64,000 bases of DNA from Entoloma clypeatum. Lineage: Eukaryota; Basidiomycota; Agaricomycetes; Agaricales; Entolomataceae. The first letter of the stretch is position 1, and each line of letters begins with the position of its first letter. The translations under genes and the position numbers were made by a program. The stretch covers positions 2,790,001 to 2,854,000 of the forward strand of contig OY751485.1 in NCBI GenBank assembly GCA_963565915.1, given 5' to 3'. Below, piece after piece: positions 39,347 to 52,146 of this stretch. The notes under the pieces were generated by a model. The model searched no databases. It was given only the letters and a program-made list of their open reading frames with translations, and was not told the origin of the DNA.

Positions 39347-42300
39347 ATGAAAGCTGTGCGTTCAAGGTCTCCGTCTGCTTCATGATTCTGACCATCGTGT
39401 AGATCGTGAAATGTAGTCCCTCTCTCACCCGTCTCCTCCACCTCTAATAACTGATTGCCTCCAGCTGTCACATCTGGTGACTCCCTCGTTCTTCGCGGGC
39501 GTCCAGGACCTCAAGGGCAACCCCCCAAAGAACGGCAAGTGTTTCGCTCCTTGGATCAGACCGTCCTTTTTCCAAATGATGTCGTAGGATACTTTACCTC
39601 GCTGACGTGACAGCGCCGAGGGTTGGTGCATCAAACCGGGAAGATGAGGTATGCCTATACTGTATTCTTCGTTATGCAGTTAATATTCTATGTATAAGCC
39701 TTGGGCTTTCGAATCTCGTGAATTTTTACGAGGGTTTGCCGTTGGTAAAGAAGTAACTTTTTCGTCAATACATTCTCTTCCCCCCAACGATGACGTGCCA
39801 CGCGATATTGGGAATGCAGAAGTTGGCGGATTGGATATGGCACTGGAACTTGTCAAGAGTGGCTGGGTCAAGTTGAAGGAACTCAAACGTGAACCCACCG
39901 ACGAAGATCTCAAAAGAAGGGAGCTCGAAAATGAAGCGAGAGCAGCGGGCAGGGGACTGTGGAACCCTCATGGACCCCAGGTCTGTGTGTCTATCGTTCG
40001 GTTATCTCACCACTTTTAAGTTCTGATGATACAGGCACGTACTGTCCACTATTCAATGCCAGAGGATAGCCAGGCATTTCTGACGCAATGGAAAGGGAAA
40101 TCATTTGACGGTGATATCACATATCAACCTATTTTTTGCATCTCTCATCCTCCATAAATCAGCGCTGGTGGAACAGGTCAGAGATGGAACGACACTGCGT
40201 GCTCGTCTGTTCATGCCGGAAGGCGAGCACCAGATGGTTACTATCGCCTTGGCAGGTGTACGAAGTCCACGCGTGTCATCAAAGCAAGGAGAGCCGTCAG
40301 AAGAATGGGCAGAAGAAGTAGGTCATACCGATGGCGTGCATCAAATCTTCTATTGTTAATACAAACACTTTGACCAGGCCAAATTCTTCACGGAGTCGCG
40401 CCTGCTTCAAAGACTCGTACGGGTACAAATCCTTTCGTTGCCTACATCCACTGCGACCCCTTTCCAAACTAGTGCAAATACCGCCGCGGCTGCACCAGCC
40501 AGCATCTTCATCGGTTTAGGTCAGTCTAGTGGATATACCACTTGATACAGCTGACACGGGCCTACATGTAGTCCTTCACCCGGCTGGAAATATTGCAGAA
40601 CATCTGGTTGCCGCTGGCTTGGCTCGTGTTGTCGATTGGCATGCTGGTATGCTATCGAGCAGTGGCGGATTAGAACGACTTCGTGCAGCCGAAAAATCAG
40701 CCAAGGAGAGGCGGACTTGTCTGTATACAAACTTGTCAACAATTGCCACCTCAAAAGCAAGTGGTATCGCCTCTACTGGGCAGGCCAAATCTTTTGATGC
40801 CACTGTAGTCCGTATCTGGAGCGGCGATCAGTTGTCGGTTCTGGAGAAAGACTCCAGGAAAGAGCGTCGCCTTCAACTAAGTTCCACACGTGGACCAAAG
40901 TATCCCATTCTATCAAGTGTTCGACAGCCTGTGCTCACAACCTTGCATTGTTTTGACAGACTCTCTGATCCCAAGCAAGCATTTTACGCTCAAGAAGCGA
41001 GAGAGTTTTTACGGAAAAAACTCATCGGCAAAAACGTCAAGGTCCATATCGATTTTACACGACCTCGCGAAGGCGAATTTGAGGAGAGAGAATGTGCGAC
41101 TATACATTACGGAGGACAAAACTCGTCAGTGAATTCGCCGTCAAATCTCATCTGCATTCATACGGCTTTCCATGGCAGTAACATTGCCGAACAGTTGATT
41201 GAAAAAGGCCTAGCCAGTGTAATTCGCCACAAACGTGATGACGAGGATCGATCATCCGAATACGATAAACTGATGGCGGCGGAACAAATGTTGGTTACAG
41301 TCTGATGCCTCTGCGGACCTCTGACAAAAAGAGACTTGCAGTGCGGTGACTGAGTCGCGTGGAATCCATTCCGGAAAAGAGGTACCAGCACCCAAAGCAC
41401 CTCTCAATATATCTGAAGTACTCATACTGACTCTGCCATTCGTGTACGTGTTGACTGAAGCTTTCTAGTCAGCGAACCGAGCACAGCAATTTCTCAATGC
41501 GTTGAAACGACAAGGAAAGATCTCGGCTATTGTTGATTACGTTGCGGCTGGGTCTCGCTTCAAGTCAGTGCATGCGACTGGACCTGCCATGTAACATTAT
41601 CGAACTTCTCCTTAGGATCTTCTTGCCCCGTGAAAACCAGATATTGACGCTGGTCCTGAGCGGTTCGTTTTCTTTGTTTTCCTCAGTCGTATCCTGATTT
41701 CCAGCAGGGATAAGGGCTCCACGCAGCGCCCGTAACCCATCGGAAAAAGGAGAACCATATGGCACTGAGGCTTCCGAGTTCGTCTCGAGAAAATGCATGC
41801 AGCGTGATGTGGAGTTTGAAGTCGACACCGTCGACAAATCAGGGGGATTCATTGGAACATTATACCTGAACAAGGAAAACATTGCTATCACTCTTTCTAG
41901 GGAAGGATTAGCAACAGTGCATTCGTTTTCGGCAGACGGACTTTCTTGGGTAAACCAACTATATGATGCCGAGGTGAGCTCCTTCCTGTTTGACCTTGGA
42001 TTGAATAAACAACCCAGGTCAGGCTGAAGCAAAACAAGCAAGACGCAATGTGGGATCCACAAGAATTACCTTATCGTTAACACTGATCAGATAATGGAAA
42101 ATTCAAATAGATTTGGAGTGACTACGATGCCACCGCGGAGCAAGTCCCCGAGCTTGAGAATGATACCAATGAAGCGGGTCCTCTCAAAGCTGAATATCTA
42201 GATGTGATCATCAGTGATGTTCGCAGTCGAAATGGTTTTGGCTTTTCCGTGCAAATCCTCAATACAGAGGGTAAGATCTTACTAGATTAGCGGGCTCTTA

Positions 42301-43006
42301 TTGATTTTGTTATCTAGGCATTGCCTCGCTCGAAAAACTAATGAGGGACTTCTCCATTCATCATCAGTCACCCGTTTCTCCTCCCCCAGGGTTTGTGCCG
42401 AAAGCTGGAGACTTGGTTTCTGCCAAGTTTTCCGATGGTGCTTGGTATCGAGCTAAAATCCGCCGCGCCTCCCCCCTTAAAAAAGAGGTTGAAGTGACTT
42501 TTATCGATTACGGCAATCAAGATACAGTCGCCTTTTCGAATGTCCGGCCCTTGGATCCTCGATTCCGGTCTCTCCCCGGCCAAGCGCATGACGCAAGACT
42601 CAGGTAGCCAACTTTCTTACAAGTAGTTGGATCGAAGCCCTGATCACCTTGATGCAGCTTCGTAAAACTCGCCGGACCTGATAGTGAATATCATCAAGAA
42701 GCCATCGATCGCTTCCGTGTCCTATGTGAAGGACGAAAGTTGGTCGCCAACATTGACCACAAAGAGGGCACTGTACTTCACCTCCGGCTCATCGACCCAG
42801 AAAATCCTGTGGCAACAAATGACCCTCTTGCTTGTATCAATGCAGACCTGATAAGCGACGGTCTTGCGTTCATTGATCGCAAGAACTGTCGGTACCTTCA
42901 TTCCTACCCTAACGTGTTTAAGAAACTTCAGGAGTCTTTACTGACGGCAAAACGGGACCGCGCAGGTATGTTTGAGTTTGGGGATGTTGAGGAGGACTAT
43001 GTATGA
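39347..43006 (+). CDS. Tudor-SN / SND1 (staphylococcal nuclease-like and Tudor domains)
   Basis: Multifunctional RNA-binding protein with four SN-like domains, a Tudor domain and a final partial SN domain. Visible blocks: SGDSLVLRGRPGPQGQPPKE, ILYLADVTAPRVGASNREDE, PWAFESREFLRGFAVGKEV, HPAGNIAEHLVAAGLARVVD, AFYAQEAREFLRKKLIGKNV, FVSRKCMQRDVEFEVDTVDK, Tudor FVPKAGDLVSAKFSDGAWYR with VTFIDYGNQDTVAF, and the end KRDRAGMFEFGDVEEDYV. One intron (39535-39587) has a GC donor (GCAAGT) and fits the frame exactly. The start is inferred at 39347 (MKAVRS), matching the family N-terminus, but the phase of the first intron (about 39366-39463) is not fully resolved. Some middle exon ends are also approximate. 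Confidence 0.9.
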
Positions 43007-44053
43007 TTAATCTCATTGTATTTTCAAAATTACTTTGTGATCAATCCTCTCATCAATGGCCTATCTTGGACTAGTTACTATCAGATGGATGCAAGTATAA
43101 GTCTAAGCAAGTTGGAGATAGTTACAATAGATGTATGTAATAAGCGGAGTCTTATGACATTGCTGTCAATACGGCTTGTGGCATTCGATGCCCTCTACTA
43201 TACGATTATTGCACCCCGCCCCCCTATCGACGTTCAATATTTGAACCTTAAGCCATTCTGAAATCGTTCAAAGTAGGTATGGGAAACCCAGTCGAGACTG
43301 ACGGACAGGGCTTAGACACTATCAACATGACCTTCAAGTCGATGGAAGCAGAACATCCGGCAAGTCACGAAGGATCAAAGGTATGGTGGACTGAAGTAAT
43401 AAGAAGTGCCATTGCGGCGGGAGCAGACGAGTTGCTCGGTCACGAGCAAAGGCTATGTACAATATGACATTGTATGTTGTCAAAGGCAAGCTCACAAAGT
43501 ATACGATGACACTCTATATGTGGCCCTCAGAACCATTCAAGCTCGTAACCTAAACGCTTCAAGTCCTGCGCGGTGACCTATTCGTAGGTTTCCAAAACGT
43601 ATAAGTAAGAAGTCGACAAATATTCAAAAACCTCATGTTTCGTGGGCTTAGCATTGCACTTGACGCCATCATTCTCAGCGAGGAAGAGGGCCATCATCAG
43701 AATTATTTTTTTTCCGCGCAGTTTCACGGATGAATTTCGCAGCATGACCTCAAGCCTGAAGAATGTCTGCGCGTCAATGATGAATTGGCATCGTGAGTAC
43801 ATCATTGAAAGACCTCTTAGGCTACCGTTGCGTCGCCCTGATTTGGGCGGAGAACCAGTCCATAGAGACCCACGAGAGGTAATTGGGAAAGGTTGATTGT
43901 ATGAGGTAAGAGTCTGGGTTTCTCCATAGGTCTCTACTATTTCATTATGTAGAAGTATGTATGTACGATATCTATTATACTTGTACCTCATTTTGGCGTC
44001 GAGGATGTGTCATCCCGTCAGTTTTTGCAAGCTACATCGTTGCCTTGACCATT
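43007..44053. other. Gene-poor stretch between Tudor-SN and bS6m
   Basis: About 1 kb with no recognisable gene. An ATG at 43279 opens 62 codons (GNPVETDGQGLDTINMTFKS...) without known motifs, and 43578-43991 on the minus strand is open but repetitive in character. Both 3' UTRs of the flanking convergent genes should lie here. Confidence 0.45.
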
Positions 44054-44534
44054 CTAGTCGACTACGTCTGACACATGCATGTCAGAACCAGCTTTGAGCA
44101 TTTTTTGCCCCTCCTTTGCTACATCCTCCACTTTATCACCCAGTTTGAGAATAGTCCAACGTATGACACGTGGATCCCGCCGCATGATGGAATTGAGAGA
44201 GCGCAGCGTTCGCGGTGCAGTGTCAAAATGGAGGGTCCAGTAGCTGCGGAGCGGATGCATTAGATGGGGCAAAACGAGGAGAGGGGTGCTACGTGCTCTC
44301 CCATTGAATGGATCCCGCCATGTCTTTTCATTCTCTGCGGTAGAGTGAGGGTCCCCCAGGAGTTGATATTACGAACAACACCGCCAGCGTTCATGACGTG
44401 AGTAGCGGTTTGGCGGACGAGCTCTTTGATGTGTTTCTGCAGGGTGGTATGGGTGTTTTCCTTGTGAAGGAGAGGAATGTACATACGTATTCAGGGTAAT
44501 GGGTGGTGATACACAACATCTGGTAGAATGGCAT
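44054..44534 (-). CDS. MRP17: Mitochondrial ribosomal protein bS6m (Mrp17 family)
   Basis: Mitochondrial small-subunit protein homologous to bacterial S6. Exon 1 is MPFYQMLCITTHYPEY. A 50-nt GTATGT...CTGCAG intron (44437-44486) joins it to KHIKELVRQTATHVMNAGGV and VRNINSWGTLTLPQRMKRH. The next junction fits only if the intron 44244-44296 uses a GC donor (GCACGT), joining HSMG to DYWTLHFDTAPRTLRSLNS. The family core MRRDPRVIRWTILKLGDKV follows, and the stop is at 44054-44056. The frame is open upstream of the start for another 90 codons, but that sequence has no bS6 similarity. The short length fits the family. Confidence 0.88.
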
Positions 44535-45393
44535 ACTGACGGTGTGGAGTGGAGGATGACCCAAACAGGTACATACAAACAGGACGCGTCCATCATGGTC
44601 ACCGCCGACGGCGACTCGGAACGCGGCGAGTCTGAGCGCTCTCAGTGAAGGTCCCTGGTTTCCATCTGTCAAGATAGGGCAGCCTTTAAGCTCGAGTGCT
44701 TCTAGGCGGCGTGGGAGAAGCGCGTTGGCAGAAAACCTGTCTTCGATGAATTTCCCTTTTCTCGGCAAGCTGCCCGTCCCCGTCAGTCCGCGCGGCACCG
44801 TTTTCAATTTCGACATCTACCTCTATTCGAGTTGGATAACATAACCGTCGGTCGGCATACTGGCGGCCAATTCTCGCGACTACTACTACGGGGCGGGCAC
44901 GACCTTGGACCCCCCCGATGTGTTGCGCGCTTGATGATACCAAACCGGAAACTGAATGCCCTTTTTGAGATGGAATGACGTGAAAGCACCATATCAAGTA
45001 CTCCTTCGAGTTCCTACACGTTCATTTCTCGATTTGTGTACCACCGGTTTCACGCCTTTCAAACCTTTGCTGACGGATTCATCGCACCTGGCGCCTTCCA
45101 CCAACATCGAGCTGAGTCTCCCGTCGATGAATTGACGCCTTTTCAGCGTACCAATTACTCATTATCTGTCTGGTAACCATGGCCATCAGAGCGGCCCACC
45201 AAGATCCGCAAATCTTCGAGGTACTTCTTTTCTTACTTGATTGCGTCCGCAGAAGCATCTCCGGTCGTTTTTTGACGTCAACTGAATACCTTATTTAACA
45301 AGCTCTTTATTCTACCCTCCTTCTGTCTCTGTGCCGTTCTTCTATAAACCTTCCTGCGTCTTTCGCGGGCATTCTCGTTCATCTGCATCTGCT
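44535..45393. other. Upstream region shared by divergent bS6m and Mei2-like genes
   Basis: No recognised gene. An ATG at 45179 followed by AIRAAHQDPQIFE and a GTACTT donor could be an extra first exon of the Mei2-like gene or part of its leader. GC-rich open frames on the minus strand at 44600-45000 have no family motif. Confidence 0.4.
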
Positions 45394-48300
45394 ATGTCTT
45401 CGCCTCATCCTCAAACCCGGTCCAGCATCAACCTTGGACCTGATACACGTAGTGACAATCCGTCTTTCAACAACAGGCTCCCCCGCCATCCACCCCCTCG
45501 CCTCCAACATTCTCCGTCTCTTCCCAACATCCGGTAGGCCTCCTGCTTTTTGCATAGTCTTAACGCTGGAGATGGCTTTACTACAGGTTCCCACCTTATT
45601 CCGACGAGGATACTTATTCCTCCAAAGCTCGTGAGACCCTGCAGCCTTTAACCCCCCCATCCGTGATTAGCGGGCTGTTATCCACAACCAAAAATCTCGA
45701 AACCTCCTCAAAGACATTGGAACACCGGGAATCCTTATCCCTTGATGACCTCTCAATATGTCGGCGACAGACTCAGTCCCTTAAAAATCGGCGGCGGCGT
45801 GTGGATCGTGATTCTGGACACCCTCTACTAACCCCTCCGCTGACTCCTTCCTCGAGCTTGAGAACGACTACAAGTGTTGATTCTGCGGGGCACAACGACA
45901 GAAATGAAACCAAGACAAAATCGCGTGTCCAGGATGTAGACGAGCATTCCACTCGGTTTTTACTTGTAAGTCAAGACACCCTTCCAGCTCTCGAAACGAT
46001 CGACTTTAATGATGGTGCATACCACTGACACGCTTTTCTATAGCTAAGTAACATCTCTAAGCAGATTTCTGGTGACACCCTCAGAGCATCCATCGTGGAT
46101 TCTTTGACTTCGGCATGCCTTGACCCACCCGATGATTCCAAAGATTCCTCCCCTCCATCCCATAACAGAAATCTCTCTGATAAATCGATTAAAGGTGTCT
46201 TTCTCCGTCAACAACAGGTGACAGGAACCGTAATGCTCGCGTTTTGGGACGTGCGCGATGCGGAGATGGCCAGAACGATCATTTCCACTCCTTCTACTGG
46301 CCCGCTTGTCAACTGCGTCGGCGATGAGATGGCAGAGGACGGAACGAAGGCTTGGATCGCCTGTCAATTTTTAACACGACAAGAGCTTATCGAGGTACTT
46401 TACTCCCCACATCTGTCCAGTTCCTGTTCAACGGATCCTGTCGTAGATAACTGGCGATTCTATTTTTCTTGCGTCCACAGACGCCACCTTCTACCTCATT
46501 GTTGAGGACAACGGTAGTCAGGGTCGCGATCACGAGGAAGACCTACGAGTCGTCGATGATCGAAGTGTGCAGAACGACAGCGACTCGGATGAAAATACTA
46601 TCGATGTGAACGTCGAGGATGCGTTGAATGACTATGGCATTAAACTTCCTATCATCCACACTTTTCTTCGATCCTTTGGTGATATACGGTCAATTTCTCT
46701 CGTCGATGATCTCCAACAAGTGAGTGCTTGATGCATTCTTCGGCAAGTTATTCACCATGGTTCCATCAACCTTGTAGCAGTCTAAAAAAACACTCCATGT
46801 AGAGTATCATGATGTTCGAGTCGCGAAGACCGCGTATGAAAACACCAATGGCAGGGTCCTTTTTGGGATGAAGCTCACAGTTTTCGGTCGAGATATCTTG
46901 CCTCATCTCACCAATTCCAAGGTATCGCAAACAAACGATGGCCATCACCAATTCACCAGTCCAACCCTTCCCATCTTCCCTTTCCCAGCCCCTTCTGCGA
47001 TATCCGCCAATGAGCCAGGTTCGAATCTCGGACCACCGGGCCAATACTCGCAAATTCGAGAGAGGTTCCTATACGTCGAAGACCCAGAATCACGGCCGAG
47101 ACGCGTCAGCGCAGGAGAAACGACCTATGCCAACTCCGTTTCTCGTTCTTCTGTTCCTTCCCCAAAATATTTCTACGAGTCGAATCCTGCCGAACGGGAT
47201 ATGTCCTCCACAGGGATACATGGTTCCAATGCATCTCTTTGTGCCGCCGTCGGAGGATCACTTGCTCCAGCGGTCATAGAGGAAAGAGCCGACATCGAAG
47301 GAGGTCTGGACGTCAATTACGGTGACATGGTTTCCACTTCCCCTTTGTGGCCATCGGAGGCCCTTCAGATACACCATCCGGGGTTCTACGGAGCCCACAC
47401 GGATTGTTACTACTGCCCCTCTCGCAGGACACCCAGCCAAACGCCTGGTGGCTGCTATGCCACTACACAATCTCCCTTCTACCACCACGTCGATCAACGT
47501 CCCCAAGCACCTCATAGCATTCCATTCCCATCATTCACACCTCCGTCTCAAAGACCTGTATATGAACATGATATTCACCCTCCACAGCCCCTTCAGTCTA
47601 ACTTGACTGCGGCGAACGTGGGCAATTGGCCGTTTGAGCAAGGGATAATGCTTGCGCCACATGCTCCTGGCGGTGATCGTTGGGTCTATGACGCCCAAGC
47701 TATGGTCTGTTCTGGTATACCGGTCGTTCCATATTGTCCTCCCCAGATGCAGATGGCAGCGGCCCCGAACGCCCCTTACTTGGTTCCATCGAACATGCAC
47801 GAAGCACCGACGCAAAACAGTCACTCCCACCGCCTTCGCACCCCCACTGGTCGATTACATCTTCGTAACCGCGGCGCGGCTTTACAAGGGGCTTCTTTGA
47901 GAGAGTCTTCGCTACCCCCGGAGCGTAATCAGCTGAATCTTGCAAGGATAGAGGACGGACAAGACACGCGAACGACAGTCATGATCAAGAATATCCCCAA
48001 CAAAATGAGCGACAAAGATCTGATCGCGTACATCGGAAAGGTTTGCCCACGCAGGATCGATTTTCTTTATCTACGGATGGATTTTCAAAATGGTGTGCGC
48101 TTCTTTTTTTTCCCCCCGCAAATTCTCCGGTGTTGAGCTCACCGATTTTGTAGGTTGCAACGTTGGATATGCATTTGTCAACTTTATCACTGTGCAGGAT
48201 TTGCTGCTTTTCGCTCGAAAGAAGTTGGGTGAGAAATGGTGAGCGATTAGCCTTTCTCCTCCAACACTCAGACTCATTTCGCCCATTTAACTCAGGAATA

Positions 48301-48686
48301 TGTTTTCGAGCGAAAAAGTATTGCAGATGAGTTATGCGAATTACCAGTCAGTGCATCATCCTTTCGCCCTGTGTGCACATTCACCTCGCTGTCATCGATG
48401 TTCTAGGGGAAAGGAAGCGTTAGTAGAGAAGTTCAAAAACTCGTGTATCATGGACGAACGGGAAGCATGGCGACCAAAAATTTTCTATTCGGAGCCGGGA
48501 CCTGAACAAGGACTACCTGAGCCTTTCCCAGCTCCTACGCATCTGAGAAGGAAGGAGCGCGGTTCTTTCAATCGAGGGGCATTGTATGTGCCAGGTGTGA
48601 GCCGCGGCACTGTGGCGCCTGCACAACCCCAGCACGTTCGACGGCAACACCTGCAAGATGAACGTGTACGATATTCAGAACATTGA
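45394..48686 (+). CDS. Mei2-like RNA-binding protein
   Basis: RNA-binding protein related to Mei2, which promotes meiosis in fission yeast. The N-terminus is Ser/Pro-rich (MSSPHPQTRSSINLGPD). A first RRM-like region follows (VTGTVMLAFWDVRDAEMART, then HTFLRSFGDIRSISLVDDLQ and KTLHVEYHDVRVAKTAYENT), followed by a long low-complexity linker. The conserved C-terminal Mei2 RRM reads RTTVMIKNIPNKMSDKDLIA, then RRIDFLYLRMDFQNG, an intron, CNVGYAFVNFITVQDLLLFA, another intron and GKEALVEKFKNSCIMDEREA. The protein ends HLQDERVRYSEH. 'TTVMIKNIPNK' and 'DFLYLRMDFQN.CNVGYAFVNF' are diagnostic. The exact first exon is uncertain; 45394 is the first ATG giving a long exon. Confidence 0.85.
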
Positions 48687-48804
48687 TTGAAGCCGTGTAG
48701 TCGATTGAATATTTCCTTGCAAACTACATTCCTAGAATTTATCATACATAATAAAATGTGATGGCATTGTGTCACGTTGCGTCACGTCGCGCGTCTTGAC
48801 TTCA

Positions 48805-51800
48805 ATGGTGTGCCATACAGCACGCGACTTGTGCCATCTCTGACTGCCTCCCTCTTTAGCCTTCAAAGCGTCCCCGCTCCGTCTCTCCTCCACCAACCTC
48901 CAGGCCCACACACGCCCGTCGTGATTCAGACTCGTCTCTCCCCCCATCCTCCCCCCCTGCCCCCTTCTCCGACACAGATGACAGCGTCGATGACCGTGAT
49001 CTCGTCCGGGACGCCGATCAGGAGGATCCAGACGAGGAAGGCGAGGACCTCTTTGGAAACAATCTTGAAGCGTACGCTCTGATTTACCCCGCCCCCTTTC
49101 CCTTCTCACAAACATCAGAGACTATGCACCAAACGAGCTGCTCGATCAATACTCTGATGCCGGAATTGATGACGGTCAAGATCTCGAGGAAATTTCTCCC
49201 GAAGCTCGTCGCGCCGCTGAACTGAAAATGGCCCGTCGAGATCGCCAGGAGAGCACCGGCAAACGCGGTGTGCGAGCTGCCCGTCGTAGCCACGCCCCTG
49301 CCTTTCTCGGCAGCGACGCCGACATTGATGACGACGCCGACATGGACGATGGCCTAGGGATCACACGCATGAAGCAGCGGACACGAAGGGCGTATGATGA
49401 GCGCCGTGACATTGACGACCTTGACGGCATAGAAGACGTATCTGCAGTCTCTCTCTCCCAATACCGTCATTTCCTCACTTTCTTTTCAGGAACTCCCACT
49501 TGAGCAGCTCAGCGATATCAAGGCAAAATCCATCGTCGAGTGGATCGCCCAAGAACGCGTTCGACGCTCCGTGGTCAGACATTTTCGCCAATTCCTCATG
49601 ACCTACGTAGATGAGCATGGCAGCTCTGTCTACGGCCAGCGAATCCGCAACCTTGGCGAAAGTAGGTCCTTGTAATATTTTCAACTTTCCGATATCTGAC
49701 TCTGATATGGTACAGACAACTCGGAATCCCTCGAAGTATCCTACCTTCACCTTGCCCTCTCCAAACCCATTTTGGCCTATTTCCTCACAAACTCACCATC
49801 CGCAATGCTGGAAATTTTTGATGAAGTGGCTCTTGATGCTATTCTTGTCTATTATCCCTCTTACAAGCGCATCCATTCCGAAGTCCATGTTCGCATTGCC
49901 GATCTCCCTCTTAGTTCCTCTCTGCGGGATCTCCGGCGCTCCAATCTCAACAATCTCGTCCGTGTCTCCGGGGTTGTCACCCGCCGAAGTGGAGTCTTTC
50001 CCCAGTTGAAATACGTCAAATTCGATTGCCGCAAGTGTGGCGCAGTTTTGGGGCCGTTTTACCAGGACGCCACAAAGGAAGTCAGGATCAGTTATTGCGC
50101 CAATTGCGAAAACAAAGGTCCATTCCCTGTAAATTCCGAACAAGTAGGTGACCCCCTCATGCCACATCCCGACTCTCTTCCTCATCAAACCCTGTTCAGA
50201 CCGTATATCGAAATTATCAGAAAATGACACTCCAAGAGTCACCAGGCTCAGTTCCGGCAGGACGCTTGCCACGCCACCGCGAGGTTATTCTCCTTTGGGA
50301 TCTCATTGATAGTGCGAAGCCTGGCGAAGAAGTTGTATGTTCTTTGCCATGAAGGGCCCCCTCTGAATCTATTGTTGAACCCTCCGCAGGAAATAACAGG
50401 CATCTACCGTAACAACTTTGATGCTTCTCTCAATTCAAAAAACGGATTCCCAGTCTTCTCGACAATCATAGAGGCAAATCATGTCAATAAAAAGGAAGAC
50501 CTTTTTGCAGCATTCCGACTCACCGAAGAAGACGAGAAAGAGATGCGTGCTCTCGCTCGTGACGAACGCATCAGGAAACGCATCATTAAATCCATAGCCC
50601 CATCTATCTACGGGCATGAAGATATCAAGACTGCAGTTGCACTTTCTCTCTTTGGGGGTGTCCCAAAGGACATAAATCGTAAACTTCGAATCCGTGGCGA
50701 CATTAACGTCTTACTCTTGGGTGATCCCGGAACAGCCAAGTCCCAATTTCTCAAGTACGTCGAGAAGACCGCCCACAGGTCCGTTTTCGCTACCGGCCAG
50801 GGTGCCTCCGCCGTCGGTCTGACTGCCAGCGTGCGAAAAGATCCCATCACACGTGAATGGACTCTGGAAGGAGGTGCTCTGGTGTTGGCGGATAAAGGCA
50901 CTTGCCTGATCGACGAATTTGACAAGATGAACGACGCAGACCGGACGTCCATCCATGAAGCTATGGAACAGCAGTCAATCTCTATATCGAAAGCGGGGAT
51001 AGTCACCACCTTACAGGCCCGTTGTGCCATCATCGCTGCCGCCAACCCCATTCGTGGAAGATACAACCCGACGATTCCGTTCCAGCAGAACGTTGAGTTG
51101 ACGGAGCCGATTTTGTCTCGTTTCGATGTGTTGTGTGTTGTGAAAGATACGGTTGATCCTGTGATGGACGAGTTATTAGCACGATTTGTGGTTGGCAGCC
51201 ATTTGAGAAGTCATCCCAAGTTTGATAGGGAGACTGAGGAAATGGATGTGGGGACTTCACTTGACGAGGATGTACGTGGAGGCTTTTGCTTTGGTGCCTC
51301 ATCAGTCATGGTGTCCTCTATCAGATTATTCCTCAAGACATACTGCGAAAATACATCATGTACGCACGGGAAAAGATCAAACCCAAGCTATACGACCTTG
51401 ACCAAGAGAAGCTTTCGCGCCTGTATGCTGATCTGCGGCGGGAGTCATTGGCCACGGGCTCGTTCCCAATTACAGTTCGGCATTTGGAGAGCATGATTAG
51501 GATGGCAGAGGCAAGTGCTAAGATGGCGCTTAGAGAGTATGTCCGCGCGGACGACATCGATCTCGCAATCGAAGTGGCTGTTAACAGCTTTGTCAACGCA
51601 CAGAAGATGAGTATCAAAAGAACGTTGCAGAGGGTCTGTTTCTTCGTCAATCAATATTCATAACCATCCAATGTTTTAATATATTCAGGGATTCAGAAAG
51701 TATTTGACACAGTCTAAAGATCACGAAGAGCTTCTGGCATTCTTGTTGGGTGGAATTGTCAAGGATAAGGCAAGGTTCCACCAGCTTCAAAAGTATGAAC

Positions 51801-52010
51801 AGCCAGAACTTGTTTCTGTCAAAATCTCAGAGTTGGAAGAGAGGGTATGTTTGATCCTTCACTTCCATATCGCGACACCTAACTTGTTATCGTCAGGCCA
51901 AGGAACACGATATCTTCGACATAACACCCTTCTTACGGTCCAAGTTATTTACAACAAATGGCTACAGGCTCAACGATCGTGTTATCGAGAAGAGATTCAG
52001 GGTAGACTGA
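48805..52010 (+). CDS. MCM2: DNA replication licensing factor MCM2
   Basis: Subunit of the MCM2-7 helicase. An acidic N-terminus ([20 protein letters not shown]) is followed by the helical MCM N-domain ([20 protein letters not shown]) and a zinc motif CRKCGAVL...[11 protein letters not shown]. The AAA+ core has Walker [10 protein letters not shown], Walker [27 protein letters not shown] and the arginine finger LSRFDVL. C-terminal blocks are [19 protein letters not shown] and [10 protein letters not shown], stop at 52008-52010. The best 5' model has ATG at 48805-48807 followed directly by a 52-nt intron (GTGTGC...TTTAG, 48808-48859), giving [17 protein letters not shown]; no better ATG lies in frame. 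Further short introns follow. Confidence 0.94.
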
Positions 52011-52146
52011 GGCTGCTTGCTGCGTTACGTTCTATCATAGAATCATATACTGACGAAACTGCCGTTTGATTATGAACCCAACGATAGTTAGCGTATGGGA
52101 TTATGTTATTCTATCAGGTCAAAGATGTACTACCTGCAGTCAGTCC

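Noticed and set aside
43279..43467. 62-codon ORF after Tudor-SN
   Set aside because: No known motif, no supporting splice-linked exons, and short enough to be chance.
44459..44484. 26-nt intron in bS6m joining PEY to ENTHTTL
   Set aside because: Too short for the spliceosome; the 50-nt intron to CTGCAG gives a better family match (PEYKHIKELVRQ).
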